A DNA stretch of 41,765 nt from the NCBI GenBank assembly GCA_934693235.1, contig CAKUUY010000012.1, positions 1 through 41,765 on the forward strand, in the 5' to 3' direction. Under the pieces are notes generated by a model. That model searched no databases. It worked only from the letters and a program-made list of their open reading frames with translations, and was not told where the DNA came from. The stretch comes from an uncultured Candidatus Melainabacteria bacterium. GTDB taxonomy: Bacteria; Cyanobacteriota; Vampirovibrionia; Gastranaerophilales; Gastranaerophilaceae. Made by a program: the position numbers and the translations under genes. Shown piece after piece: positions 7,073 through 14,289 of the stretch; the first letter of the stretch is position 1; each line of letters opens with the position of its first letter.

Positions 7073-7543
7073 TTAATATCTGTAGTGAGCAAAAGCTTTA
7101 TTAGCTTCAGCCATTTTGTGAGTATCTTCACGTTTCTTGCAAGCTGCACCAGAACCGTTTGAAGCATCAATCAATTCGTTAGTTAATTTATCGATAAATG
7201 ATTTTCCGCCACGTTTTTTAGCAGATTCAATCAACCAAGAAGAAGCTAGAGCAAAACCTCTGTCTGCTTTTACTTCGATAGGTACTTGGTAAGTAGAACC
7301 ACCGATACGTCTTGCTTTTACTTCCAATAGCGGAGTTGCATTTGTCATAGCTTTTTGGAAAATATCTAATGATTTTTCGCCAGTTCTTTCTTCTATTTTA
7401 TTCAATGTAGCATAGAAGATTTTTTCAGCTAATGATTTTTTACCACGTCTCATAATTCTGTTAATGAATTTTGAAATATCAACACTGTTATATACTGGAT
7501 CTGCTAATGGAACTCTTTTTGCTGGTTTAGAACGTCTTGACAT
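7073..7543 (-). CDS. rpsG: 30S ribosomal protein S7
   Basis: The 156-aa protein is S7 over its full length, with MSRRSKPAKR at the start, the INRIMRRGKKSLAEKI block and the C-terminal KREDTHKMAEANKAFAHYRY tail. S7 starts assembly of the 30S head. Its ATG overlaps the rpsL stop codon by one base (TAATG), so translation is coupled. Unlike the classical str operon, no fusA or tuf follows; a terminator and then the prepilin gene come next. Confidence 0.98.
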   Translation of the reverse strand: MSRRSKPAKRVPLADPVYNSVDISKFINRIMRRGKKSLAEKIFYATLNKIEERTGEKSLDIFQKAMTNATPLLEVKARRIGGSTYQVPIEVKADRGFALASSWLIESAKKRGGKSFIDKLTNELIDASNGSGAACKKREDTHKMAEANKAFAHYRY

Positions 7544-7929
7544 TACTTCTTACCTCCTTTAGCATTTTTCTTAGCACCGTATTTAGATCTGCTTTGCGCT
7601 CTGTTAGCAACACCTGCAGTATCCAAAGTACCTCTAACGATGTGGTAACGAACACCCGGAAGGTCTTTTACCCTGCCACCTCTGATAAGAACAACACTGT
7701 GTTCTTGTAGATTGTGACCGATACCCGGAATATATGAAGTAACTTCAAATCCGTTTGTTAATCTAACCCTTGCAACTTTTCTTAAAGCTGAGTTCGGTTT
7801 TTTAGGGGTTGTAGTATAAACCCTAGTACAAACTCCACGTCTTTGAGGACAATTCATCAAAGCTGGAGATTTTGTTTTGTCTGTAAGCTTTTTACGTTCA
7901 CTACGTACAAGCTGGTTAATTGTAGGCAT
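7543..7929 (-). CDS. rpsL: 30S ribosomal protein S12
   Basis: The 128-aa protein is S12 of the decoding centre. TPKKPNSALRKVARVRL and GGRVKDLPGVRYH carry the residues where streptomycin-resistance changes occur, and both show the usual sensitive form (Lys-Lys-Pro and Lys-Asp-Leu-Pro). The ATG is preceded by AAGGAGAAATT. It is transcribed from the promoter at 8096-8124 through a leader of about 160 nt that can form a long-range helix. Confidence 0.98.
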   Translation of the reverse strand: MPTINQLVRSERKKLTDKTKSPALMNCPQRRGVCTRVYTTTPKKPNSALRKVARVRLTNGFEVTSYIPGIGHNLQEHSVVLIRGGRVKDLPGVRYHIVRGTLDTAGVANRAQSRSKYGAKKNAKGGKK

Positions 7930-8005
7930 TTAATTTCTCCTTTTATTTTTCTACCTTGCGACAAAACCATATCCTGAAACCCTTACGCATTCCGGTTATG
8001 ATGGG

Positions 8006-8087
8006 ACTGCCGAACTGTTAAAAACAATTCCTACGCCCTATTTTTGCCTAACTGCCAATACATTTCAGCACGAAAAACTTCGGCAGT
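8006..8087 (-). promoter_or_regulatory. Structured 5' leader of the rpsL-rpsG mRNA
   Basis: An 11-base arm at 8077-8087 pairs with 8006-8016 with one mismatch (core CTGCCGAA/TTCGGCAG). The first arm would be at the very 5' end of the transcript, so the helix closes off about 60 nt of leader between the promoter and the ribosome-binding site. No known riboswitch is recognised. Confidence 0.55.
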
Positions 8088-8095
8088 ATACCTTC

Positions 8096-8124
8096 ATTTA
8101 ACAGCGAAAAAGCTTGAATGTCAA
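8096..8124 (-). promoter_or_regulatory. Promoter of rpsL-rpsG
   Basis: TTGACA (8124-8119) and TTAAAT (8101-8096) are 17 bases apart on the minus strand. The start is predicted near 8089. It is divergent from the promoter at 8131-8159. Confidence 0.65.
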
Positions 8125-8130
8125 CAAATA

Positions 8131-8159
8131 TTGCAAATTTCTTAATAATGCTATATAAT
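8131..8159 (+). promoter_or_regulatory. Promoter of the membrane-anchored protein gene
   Basis: TTGCAA at 8131-8136 and TATAAT at 8154-8159 are 17 bases apart. The predicted start near 8166 leaves a short leader with CGGAGAG before the ATG at 8183. Confidence 0.65.
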
Positions 8160-8182
8160 TTTCTTAGAATTCGGAGAGCTTT

Positions 8183-8851
8183 ATGAAAAAAGAAATAAGA
8201 GGAAAACTAAAAGAAATCGGAAGTTATGGACTGTGTCTAGTTGTTATATTAGGAGTTGCGTACTATTCTGGAATTTTAAAAGGTTTTGCGCCTAAGGATT
8301 TTGAAAATGCTTATACGCAAATCACTACAGATTTATCCCAGACTTCTACTGTAAAAAATAGTAATATAAATATAAGCAGAACATCTTCCAAAGGTTCGAC
8401 AAGAACAACTTCTTATAATAACTATCAAGTTGCAAAAATTCCAACTTCTGTCGTTAGAGGAGTAAAAGAAGAGCATTATTTTACAGAAATATTTAATCCG
8501 ACAGCCAAAACTGTATTTTATTTTTATGATACCCCTATGGATTCATTTGACTCTTCTGTCAAAAACTTCGTATCAAACGGAAAAACTTCCGGCAAATACA
8601 GAATTTATTCATACTCCAAGAACGACTTTAACAGGCTTCACTTAGGCTCAGTCGGTCCGTCAAAAATTTGTGACAGCTTTCAAGAGTGTAACGAAGTTAG
8701 ACAAAAAGCAGCCGATTACACCTCAATGAGCGAATTTTTAAAACAATGCGGACGAACAATGTGCATAATTAACCAATCCAGAGGCGAATACATCCGCCTC
8801 AGAAACCGCAACAATGCAATAAAAATATTAGATGATATACAAAATTGGTAA
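8183..8851 (+). CDS. Membrane-anchored protein of unknown function, possibly thioredoxin-like outside the membrane
   Basis: The protein has 222 aa. A basic N-terminus (MKKEIRGKLKE) and one hydrophobic helix at about 13-32 suggest an N-in anchor with the rest outside the cytoplasm. A Ser/Thr/Asn-rich linker follows to about residue 80. The remaining part (TVFYFYDTPMDSF, then RIYSYSKNDF, then a helical Cys-containing end) has the strand-helix spacing of a thioredoxin-like fold but no CxxC active site where one would be expected. Four cysteines near the end (CDSFQEC and CGRTMC) could form disulfides. It has its own promoter and its stop codon abuts the convergent leuD. The fold assignment is an inference of low certainty. 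Confidence 0.6.
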   Translation: MKKEIRGKLKEIGSYGLCLVVILGVAYYSGILKGFAPKDFENAYTQITTDLSQTSTVKNSNINISRTSSKGSTRTTSYNNYQVAKIPTSVVRGVKEEHYFTEIFNPTAKTVFYFYDTPMDSFDSSVKNFVSNGKTSGKYRIYSYSKNDFNRLHLGSVGPSKICDSFQECNEVRQKAADYTSMSEFLKQCGRTMCIINQSRGEYIRLRNRNNAIKILDDIQNW

Positions 8852-9346
8852 TTAAACCAACTTAAAATCTCCGTTCTTTTTAATATGTTCTACCAAACCA
8901 CCGTCGTTCAGCAATTTAATCATTACAGGCGGAAGAGGTTCAATTGGTATAATCGCACCATTTGTAAGATCTGTCAAAATACCTTTTTCGATATCTAAAT
9001 CAAGTTCATCCCCGGCATCAATAGCATCAGTATCAGCTTCTATGGCTAAAAGTCCAATGTTAATTGCATTTCTATAAAAAATTCTGGCAAAAGATTTTGC
9101 AATAACAGCTCCGACACCTGCAATTTTGATAATTTGAGGAGCGTGTTCTCTAGATGACCCCAAACCGAAATTGGAACCTCCGACAACAAAATCACCTTTT
9201 TGCATTCTGCTTGCAAAAGTCGGATCTGCATCTTCCAAAACATGTTTTGCAAACTCCGGCAAATTCGAACGCAAGTGGAATAATCTTCCCGGAGCGATAT
9301 GATCTGTTGAAATATTATCCCCAAATTTAAAAGCTTTTCCCCTCAT
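8852..9346 (-). CDS. leuD: 3-isopropylmalate dehydratase small subunit
   Basis: The 164-aa protein is the swivelling small subunit of isopropylmalate isomerase in leucine synthesis. FGDNISTDHIAPG at the start, GGSNFGLGSSREHAP in the middle and FARIFYRNAINIGL are the family blocks. The short length is that of the LeuD/HacB type, so related substrates such as homoaconitate or dimethylmalate cannot be excluded. The ATG has AGGAGG upstream. The large subunit LeuC is not in the window, and the gene does not adjoin other leucine genes here. Confidence 0.9.
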   Translation of the reverse strand: MRGKAFKFGDNISTDHIAPGRLFHLRSNLPEFAKHVLEDADPTFASRMQKGDFVVGGSNFGLGSSREHAPQIIKIAGVGAVIAKSFARIFYRNAINIGLLAIEADTDAIDAGDELDLDIEKGILTDLTNGAIIPIEPLPPVMIKLLNDGGLVEHIKKNGDFKLV

Positions 9347-9373
9347 AATTAACCTCCTATAGTGATACCTGTC

Positions 9374-9402
9374 TTGATTATACTACAAAATAATGTTATA
9401 AT
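9374..9402 (+). promoter_or_regulatory. Promoter of the degenerate histidine phosphatase gene
   Basis: TTGATT at 9374-9379 and TATAAT at 9397-9402 are 17 bases apart. The in-frame ATG at 9401 lies inside the -10 element, so it cannot be translated from this promoter; this decides the start at 9434. Confidence 0.65.
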
Positions 9403-9433
9403 GAAATTATTAAGCAAAAAAGGAAATAAAAAA

Positions 9434-10057
9434 ATGTATTTTGATAGAAAATGTAAAATAACTTTTATATGTAACGGAGCAACAATTTTCAGTGAAGACG
9501 ACAGATTTACAGATTCTGAAACCTACCCTCCGCTAAGCGAAGCCGGGGTTGACGAAATCGAAAGAATTTGTGAATTCTTAAAAAATCGCGGAATTAAAAA
9601 TGACAAAATTTATACATCTCCGGCAACTCGTTCTGTGCAATCTGCAGCAATGATTACAAAATTATTTAAACAGGATTTTGAAATTATTGAGGATTTACAC
9701 CCGAGAAAATGCGGAAAGTTCAACAACTTAACATTTGAACAGGTTTACGAAGATTACCCCGAAGCTCTTGAAAAGTTAATCAATAATCCTGAAGAAGCAA
9801 TTCCGGAAGATGCAGAAAGCGTAACAAATTTCATCAACCGAGTAAATACAACTCTTGAAAAAATCATTGACGAAAATCAAGGTGGCAGAATTATTATCGT
9901 AACTCACAAAGATATTATCAAAGCAGCAATTGTAACAGCTCTCGGAATGCCTCACAGTTCACTACACAGAATTTACATAAAATCAGGTAGTGCAACTCAA
10001 ATCAGCTACTTTGAAAAATGGGCAAGCTTGGTTTACTGCGACTATACACCGGACTAA
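9434..10057 (+). CDS. Histidine phosphatase superfamily protein with a degenerate active site
   Basis: The 207-aa protein has the phosphoglycerate mutase-like fold, but the signature RHG reads CNG (FICNGAT, residues 11-17), losing both the catalytic His and its partner Arg. The usual acidic residue in the L-R-E block is also gone (DLHPRKCGKF). The TSPATRSVQSA block and the second His (IVTHKDIIKAA) remain. It is therefore probably not an active phosphatase or mutase; a binding or regulatory role is more likely. I start at ATG 9434 (AGGA upstream) because the promoter at 9374-9402 rules out the earlier ATGs. It stands alone between leuD and the second prepilin gene. Confidence 0.8.
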   Translation: MYFDRKCKITFICNGATIFSEDDRFTDSETYPPLSEAGVDEIERICEFLKNRGIKNDKIYTSPATRSVQSAAMITKLFKQDFEIIEDLHPRKCGKFNNLTFEQVYEDYPEALEKLINNPEEAIPEDAESVTNFINRVNTTLEKIIDENQGGRIIIVTHKDIIKAAIVTALGMPHSSLHRIYIKSGSATQISYFEKWASLVYCDYTPD

Positions 10058-10066
10058 AAAAGAGGT

Positions 10067-10831
10067 TTAATAGTCAAATTTAAAATTGTTTTCAAGTAAG
10101 TGGCCAAAGCTATCTCCGTAAGAACTAGAGATGTCATCAGCATTCAAATATCGTTGATACCACTCATTTCTGATTTCAGATGGAGAAATATACACACTGC
10201 CGCAGTCATTACTTTTTCTGCATTCTGGAGTCACTCCGCCTGCATCAAGTACTCCATCATAAAATAAGGTCATACTCAACACATCATATCCGGCTTTATT
10301 TGGACCTTTTTTACCATTTACATCAACTATTATATCTATAGGCTGTTCGTCCATCCAATACCCAATTTTAACAACAGCTCCATCAGCTAGAACATAGTCC
10401 CTATAGCCAAATCCCGTATTAATAGCATATAAATCAGCATCTGTATTATAACCATTTATTCCCCTATCATTAACTTTTCCATCATAACTTCTATATTCTT
10501 TTGCAAAACAATCGCTAGGAGCATGGTCACATTCTTTTACGACCTTTAGGTATTTAGTCATGAAATTTCGAATAGAAGCTATTCCCTCAGGGGATGAATA
10601 ATCTTCATAATTGTCACTTGCAAGTGGCGTATTGCGCAAATCATCTGTTCCGTAATCTGCCATATATTGTTTTACTGCCTGAGAAAACATAGAATAAAAG
10701 TGTTTAATTTGAGTTTCCAAAGCTCTTTTTTGATAATTTTGAATTAACGCAGGCATGGTCATAGCCGCAACAACCCCAATTATCGCCAAAGTTATTAATA
10801 CCTCTGCTAATGTAAATGCTTTTACTTTCAT
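10067..10831 (-). CDS. Prepilin-like protein (type II/IV pseudopilin class)
   Basis: The 254-aa protein has a very short basic leader, MKVKA, then FTLAEVLITLAIIGVVAAMT, the prepilin peptidase site and membrane helix, with Glu at +5. About 225 residues of globular domain follow, with cysteines at CDHAPSDC and CRKSNDC that probably form disulfides, and an Asp/Asn-rich segment (DIIVDVNGKKGPNKAGYD) seen in a similar form in the prepilin at 6195-6958. A clear ribosome-binding site (GAGGTGG) and promoter (10870-10898) precede it. It would be a minor pilin or pseudopilin; no assembly ATPase or platform protein is nearby. Confidence 0.85.
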   Translation of the reverse strand: MKVKAFTLAEVLITLAIIGVVAAMTMPALIQNYQKRALETQIKHFYSMFSQAVKQYMADYGTDDLRNTPLASDNYEDYSSPEGIASIRNFMTKYLKVVKECDHAPSDCFAKEYRSYDGKVNDRGINGYNTDADLYAINTGFGYRDYVLADGAVVKIGYWMDEQPIDIIVDVNGKKGPNKAGYDVLSMTLFYDGVLDAGGVTPECRKSNDCGSVYISPSEIRNEWYQRYLNADDISSSYGDSFGHLLENNFKFDY

Positions 10832-10869
10832 CTCGCCACCTCTTATTATCTATTACTTATATTTAATAT

Positions 10870-10898
10870 TTTATAGCATATTACAAGTTATAAGTCAA
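10870..10898 (-). promoter_or_regulatory. Promoter of the second prepilin gene
   Basis: TTGACT (10898-10893) and TATAAA (10875-10870) are 17 bases apart on the minus strand. One arm of the palindrome at 10885-10918 falls between them. Confidence 0.7.
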
Positions 10899-10918
10899 AT
10901 TTTGTATAATTATAACTT
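10885..10918. promoter_or_regulatory. Operator-like inverted repeat between the prepilin and XRE genes
   Basis: AAGTTATAA (10885-10893) and TTATAACTT (10910-10918) are perfect inverted repeats with centres 25 bases apart. They overlap the prepilin promoter spacer on one side and the XRE gene's -10 (TATAAT, 10905-10910) and start codon region on the other. This is a plausible binding site for the adjacent XRE protein. Confidence 0.55.
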
Positions 10919-11140
10919 ATGAACAAGCAAGAATTATTAAAAAGATTTGGCAAAAATGTAAAAATTGAACGCATCAAAAAAGACCTTACGCAAGAACAAC
11001 TATCAGAAATACTCGACATAAATCAAAACTACATCGCCTGCATCGAATGTGGTCGACAAAACATGTCTCTCGGAAAAATTTTAGAACTCGCAAATGCTTT
11101 GCAAGTAGACATTGAAACACTTTTAAAATTTAATGATTAA
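10919..11140 (+). CDS. XRE-family DNA-binding regulator
   Basis: The 73-aa protein is almost entirely a helix-turn-helix domain of the Cro/C1 type: RFGKNVKIERIKKDLTQEQL, then the recognition helix region SEILDINQNYIACIECGRQN, then LELANALQVDIETLL. It has no ligand-binding or dimerisation extension. TATAAT at 10905-10910 would start transcription within a base or two of the ATG at 10919, so the mRNA is probably leaderless. It is divergent from the prepilin gene and likely represses itself and perhaps that gene. Confidence 0.85.
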   Translation: MNKQELLKRFGKNVKIERIKKDLTQEQLSEILDINQNYIACIECGRQNMSLGKILELANALQVDIETLLKFND

Positions 11141-11153
11141 TAATTTTTACGAT

Positions 11154-11173
11154 GTTGGGCAAGTATGCCCAAC
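11154..11173. repeat. Perfect hairpin GTTGGGCA/TGCCCAAC
   Basis: Eight-base arms flank a four-base loop 13 bases past the stop codon of the XRE gene. It may end transcription, but the T run after it is short; it may instead be a dispersed intergenic palindrome. Confidence 0.6.
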
Positions 11174-11212
11174 CTACTTTTATATATTTATACAAACCAT
11201 CTTACATAAAAC

Positions 11213-11282
11213 TTTTCCTCTCTCCTAGGGAGAGAGCGTGGTTGTTTTAATCAAATTGATTACAACCACAAGAGAGGGGTTA
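11213..11282. repeat. 70-bp palindromic repeat, copy A
   Basis: The element runs from TTTTCCTCTCTCCTAGGG to GAGAGGGGTTA. Inner arms GTGGTTGT (11238-11245) and ACAACCAC (11262-11269) pair around a core that is itself palindromic (AATCA/TGATT). The outer CTCTCTCC can pair either with the adjacent GGGAGAGAG or with the distant GAGAGGGG. Copies B and C at 41339-41408 and 41675-41744 have the same length. Confidence 0.85.
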
Positions 11283-11334
11283 GAATAATGTACATGACTC
11301 TATCCACCTAGTACTCAACCTTTTTTTTTACAAA

Positions 11335-11757
11335 TTAATACACTATTTGAACATAGACAGTTCTCGTTCTCGCCTTATTATCAAAATCAACCAAAACAAT
11401 CTGCTGCCACTGTCCAAGTTGCAATGCTCCATCTATTAACGGAACCATTGTCGAATTCCCGACAATTGAAGCTCTTACGTGTGCATAACCGTTTCCATCG
11501 TGCCAAGTTGCATCATGATGATACTCAGCATCCACCGGAGCTATTTTATCTAAAGCCTCTGGTAAATCCACCAAAAGCCCAGGTTCAAATTCTATATTAG
11601 TAATTGAAACAGTACTACCTGCAACATATACATGTACAACCGCGTTTTGCAAAGAATGCCTATACACTGCATTTTTCACTTTTTGCGTAATATCTATAAT
11701 ATCAGTATTTCCCTTTGTATTAACACTAAATTTTTCATTAATTACAGTCACGACCAC
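11335..11757 (-). CDS. YjbQ family protein (UPF0047)
   Basis: The 140-aa protein matches the YjbQ family along its whole length: the FEPGLLVDLPEALDKIAP block, YHHDATWHDGNGYAHVRAS with the conserved His and Asp residues, and the GTWQ-like GQWQQIVLVDFD end. Family members are small trimeric beta-rich proteins with weak reported thiamine-phosphate synthase activity; the real role is unsettled. It lies 11 bases after obgE in the same direction and probably shares its transcript. Confidence 0.9.
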   Translation of the reverse strand: MVVTVINEKFSVNTKGNTDIIDITQKVKNAVYRHSLQNAVVHVYVAGSTVSITNIEFEPGLLVDLPEALDKIAPVDAEYHHDATWHDGNGYAHVRASIVGNSTMVPLIDGALQLGQWQQIVLVDFDNKARTRTVYVQIVY

Positions 11758-11768
11758 ATACTCCTTTT

Positions 11769-13052
11769 TTATCCAAATATTTCATCAGAATAAAACACAA
11801 ATTCAAGATACCCGATAATTATAGTATCACCGTCTTTTATTCCTTTTTTAGCAAGTTCCCCAAAAACTCCCATCCCTTTCATAATATTTTGAAAACGAAT
11901 TACCTGCTCTGAATTACGCTCATCCGTAACCCCTGCAATACGCTCAATTTTTCCACCCTCAATAATGTAAGTATCTTTTGCAACTTTAAAAACATCAAAA
12001 GAACTGTCATCATTATTATAAGCACCGGTGTCCTCTTCAACAACAACTGAAATCTCTGTTTTCGGTATCTCATCAACTTTTTCACCCATAAAGTCAAGGA
12101 GCCTGTCAACATTTTCACCGGTTACTGCAGATATTTCAAAAACATCTTTTGTAACTGCTTTAAATTGAGACAAAAGATCTTCTTTTTTCTCTTCATCAAT
12201 AGAATCAATTTTGTTCAAGGCAACTATTTGATAAAGATTGGCTAAATGTTCCGAATGTTTTTCTAATTCTAAATTAATTTTTTTATAGTTTTCAAAAGGT
12301 TTTTCTTCTGTCGCATCAACAAGATGAACCAAGAAACGACATCTTTCAACATGGCGCAAGAAATCATGACCCAATCCGACACCATCTGATGCTCCCTCTA
12401 TTAACCCCGGAATATCAGCGACAACATAACCATCTCCGGAACGTTTCTTTACAACGCCCAAATTCGGAATAAGCGTTGTAAACGGGTAATCCGCAATTTT
12501 AGGTTTTGCAGAACTAATTCGGCTTATCAAAGTTGACTTTCCAGCATTTGGCATACCTAAAAGGCCAACATCTGCAATCAATTTCAATTCTAAGAATAAT
12601 TCTCTTTCTATCGGAGGTTCACCCGGTTCACAAAACTGAGGAGCTCGTTTTTGTGCTGTTGCGAATCTAGCATTACCACGACCACCGCGACCGCCTTTTG
12701 CGACAAGAACTTTTTGCTCGTGTTCTGTTAAATCCGCAATAATATTCCCTGTTTTAACATCTCTTACAACTGTTCCTACCGGAACTTTTATGTACAAATC
12801 TTTTGCTCCACGACCATGCATATTCTTAATGCTGCCGTTTTCGCCACCCTCAGCTTTAAACACTGACTTGTGCTTAAAATCCATAAGTGTTGACATATTT
12901 TCATCGCCGATAAGGTAGACATCGCCGCCACGTCCGCCATCACCGCCAGCCGGCCCGCCTTTATCAACGAACTTTTCTCTGCGCCAAGCAACCATTCCAT
13001 TGCCACCACGACCTGATACTACTCTAATTTTTGACTTATCTATAAATTTCAT
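11769..13052 (-). CDS. obgE: GTPase Obg (CgtA)
   Basis: The 427-aa protein has the three Obg parts. The glycine-rich N-terminal domain (to about 158) contains GGRGGDVYL and KGGRGGRGNARF. The G domain has GMPNAGKST, DIPGLIEGAS and NKID. The C-terminal OCT domain, from about residue 345, ends in GYLEFVFYSDE. Obg binds the 50S subunit and links ribosome maturation to growth and stress. It precedes yjbQ and is divergent from tsaD. Confidence 0.97.
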   Translation of the reverse strand: MKFIDKSKIRVVSGRGGNGMVAWRREKFVDKGGPAGGDGGRGGDVYLIGDENMSTLMDFKHKSVFKAEGGENGSIKNMHGRGAKDLYIKVPVGTVVRDVKTGNIIADLTEHEQKVLVAKGGRGGRGNARFATAQKRAPQFCEPGEPPIERELFLELKLIADVGLLGMPNAGKSTLISRISSAKPKIADYPFTTLIPNLGVVKKRSGDGYVVADIPGLIEGASDGVGLGHDFLRHVERCRFLVHLVDATEEKPFENYKKINLELEKHSEHLANLYQIVALNKIDSIDEEKKEDLLSQFKAVTKDVFEISAVTGENVDRLLDFMGEKVDEIPKTEISVVVEEDTGAYNNDDSSFDVFKVAKDTYIIEGGKIERIAGVTDERNSEQVIRFQNIMKGMGVFGELAKKGIKDGDTIIIGYLEFVFYSDEIFG

Positions 13053-13115
13053 TTTTACACCACATACAGTTTTACTAAAGATGTTTTCAGTTGTCCCTAA
13101 TCTGATATGAACTTA

Positions 13116-13147
13116 TTTACTTATTCACCTATTCACTTATTTACTTT
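13116..13147 (+). repeat. Four imperfect 8-base tandem units before tsaD
   Basis: The units TTTACTTA, TTCACCTA, TTCACTTA and TTTACTTT follow one another between the divergent obgE and tsaD starts, just upstream of a possible TACAAT -10 element for tsaD. Confidence 0.6.
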
Positions 13148-13166
13148 TTTATACTACAATACTACT

Positions 13167-14222
13167 ATGAAAAATATTAAAAATAAATTATTCTCTAAAG
13201 AACCTGTTACAATTGGACCGGAAAGCGGATACGATAACTATATCATGGCAATTGAATCAAGTTGTGATGAAACCGCTTGTGCAATTGTAAAAAACGGTCG
13301 TGAGGTTGTCGCAAACGTCGTAGCTTCACAAATAAAAACTCATGCTCAATTTGGAGGAGTAATTCCTGAAATTGCGGCTCGAGAACATTTGGATTCAATT
13401 AATATTGTAATTGAAGAAGCTTTTAAACAAGCCAAAGAAAATGCGAGCCTTAATCCTGAGAATATAACAGCTTTTGCTGGAACTGTCGGACCAGGATTGG
13501 TCGGATGTTTGTTAGTAGGATTGAATGCCGCTAAAACGTTAGCTTTGACTTATGATAAACCGTTTATTGGAGTCAATCACTTGAATGCACACCTTTGCGG
13601 AAACTACTTGGATACAGATTTAAAACCTCCGTTTATGGCTTTGTTAGTGAGTGGCGGACACACTCAAATCATTGATGTTAAATCATATTCGGAACAAACT
13701 ATTTTAGGTGAAACAATAGATGACGCTGTTGGTGAAGCTTATGACAAAGTTGCAAGATTAATCGGACTTCCATATCCGGGAGGCCCAAAACTTGACAAAT
13801 TAGCTCAAGAGGGAAATCCGTTTGCTTTTAAACTTCCTGAATCAAGAGTTGACGGATATAACTTTAGCTTTAGCGGGTTAAAAACAGCTGTCTTGCGTCT
13901 TGTAAAATCTTTTGACGGCAAAGAAATGCCGGTCGCTGATATTTGCGCAAGCTTTCAGGAAACAGTTTCCTCTACGCTTTTACACAAATTAAAGAGAGCT
14001 TTACAAGAAAATAATTATAATCAAGTAGTTATCGCAGGCGGAGTTGCAGCAAATTCTGAGATTAGAAAGAAAATTTTTGCACTTCAAGATGAGGGTTACA
14101 AAGTTTTTGCTCCTCCAATGAAATATTGCACTGATAACGCGGCTATGGTTGCATCTTGCGCTTATTTCAATACAAACACTTTTGATGATATTAATGTAGA
14201 AGTTTTCTCAAGAGTAAAATAA
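13167..14222 (+). CDS. tsaD: tRNA threonylcarbamoyladenosine synthase subunit TsaD
   Basis: The 351-aa protein transfers the threonylcarbamoyl group to A37 of ANN-decoding tRNAs. MAIESSCDET opens the ASKHA fold; PEIAAREHL and NHLNAHL supply metal-binding His residues; LLVSGGHTQI and the C-terminal DNAAMVA block bind nucleotide and metal. I prefer the ATG at 13167; an in-frame ATG at 13107 would add a segment that merely translates the 8-base repeats. The family core starts about 26 residues later, so a short N-terminal extension exists. TsaB, TsaE and TsaC are not in the window. Confidence 0.95.
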   Translation: MKNIKNKLFSKEPVTIGPESGYDNYIMAIESSCDETACAIVKNGREVVANVVASQIKTHAQFGGVIPEIAAREHLDSINIVIEEAFKQAKENASLNPENITAFAGTVGPGLVGCLLVGLNAAKTLALTYDKPFIGVNHLNAHLCGNYLDTDLKPPFMALLVSGGHTQIIDVKSYSEQTILGETIDDAVGEAYDKVARLIGLPYPGGPKLDKLAQEGNPFAFKLPESRVDGYNFSFSGLKTAVLRLVKSFDGKEMPVADICASFQETVSSTLLHKLKRALQENNYNQVVIAGGVAANSEIRKKIFALQDEGYKVFAPPMKYCTDNAAMVASCAYFNTNTFDDINVEVFSRVK

Positions 14223-14289
14223 TTATTAACAATTGTAAAATTAACACTTTATACTAGCAAAAATTTTTCTTGAGTGGTATTAATTAAGT

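Noticed and set aside
6896..7162. Plus-strand frame over the prepilin start
   Set aside because: It covers the prepilin promoter, the rpsG terminator and the end of rpsG on the other strand, and translates the C run as prolines; it is a shadow.
9362..9433. N-terminal extension of the histidine phosphatase-like protein
   Set aside because: The promoter -10 overlaps the ATG at 9401 and the extension has no family similarity.
13107..13166. N-terminal extension of TsaD
   Set aside because: It would only translate the 8-base tandem repeats and lacks a ribosome-binding site.
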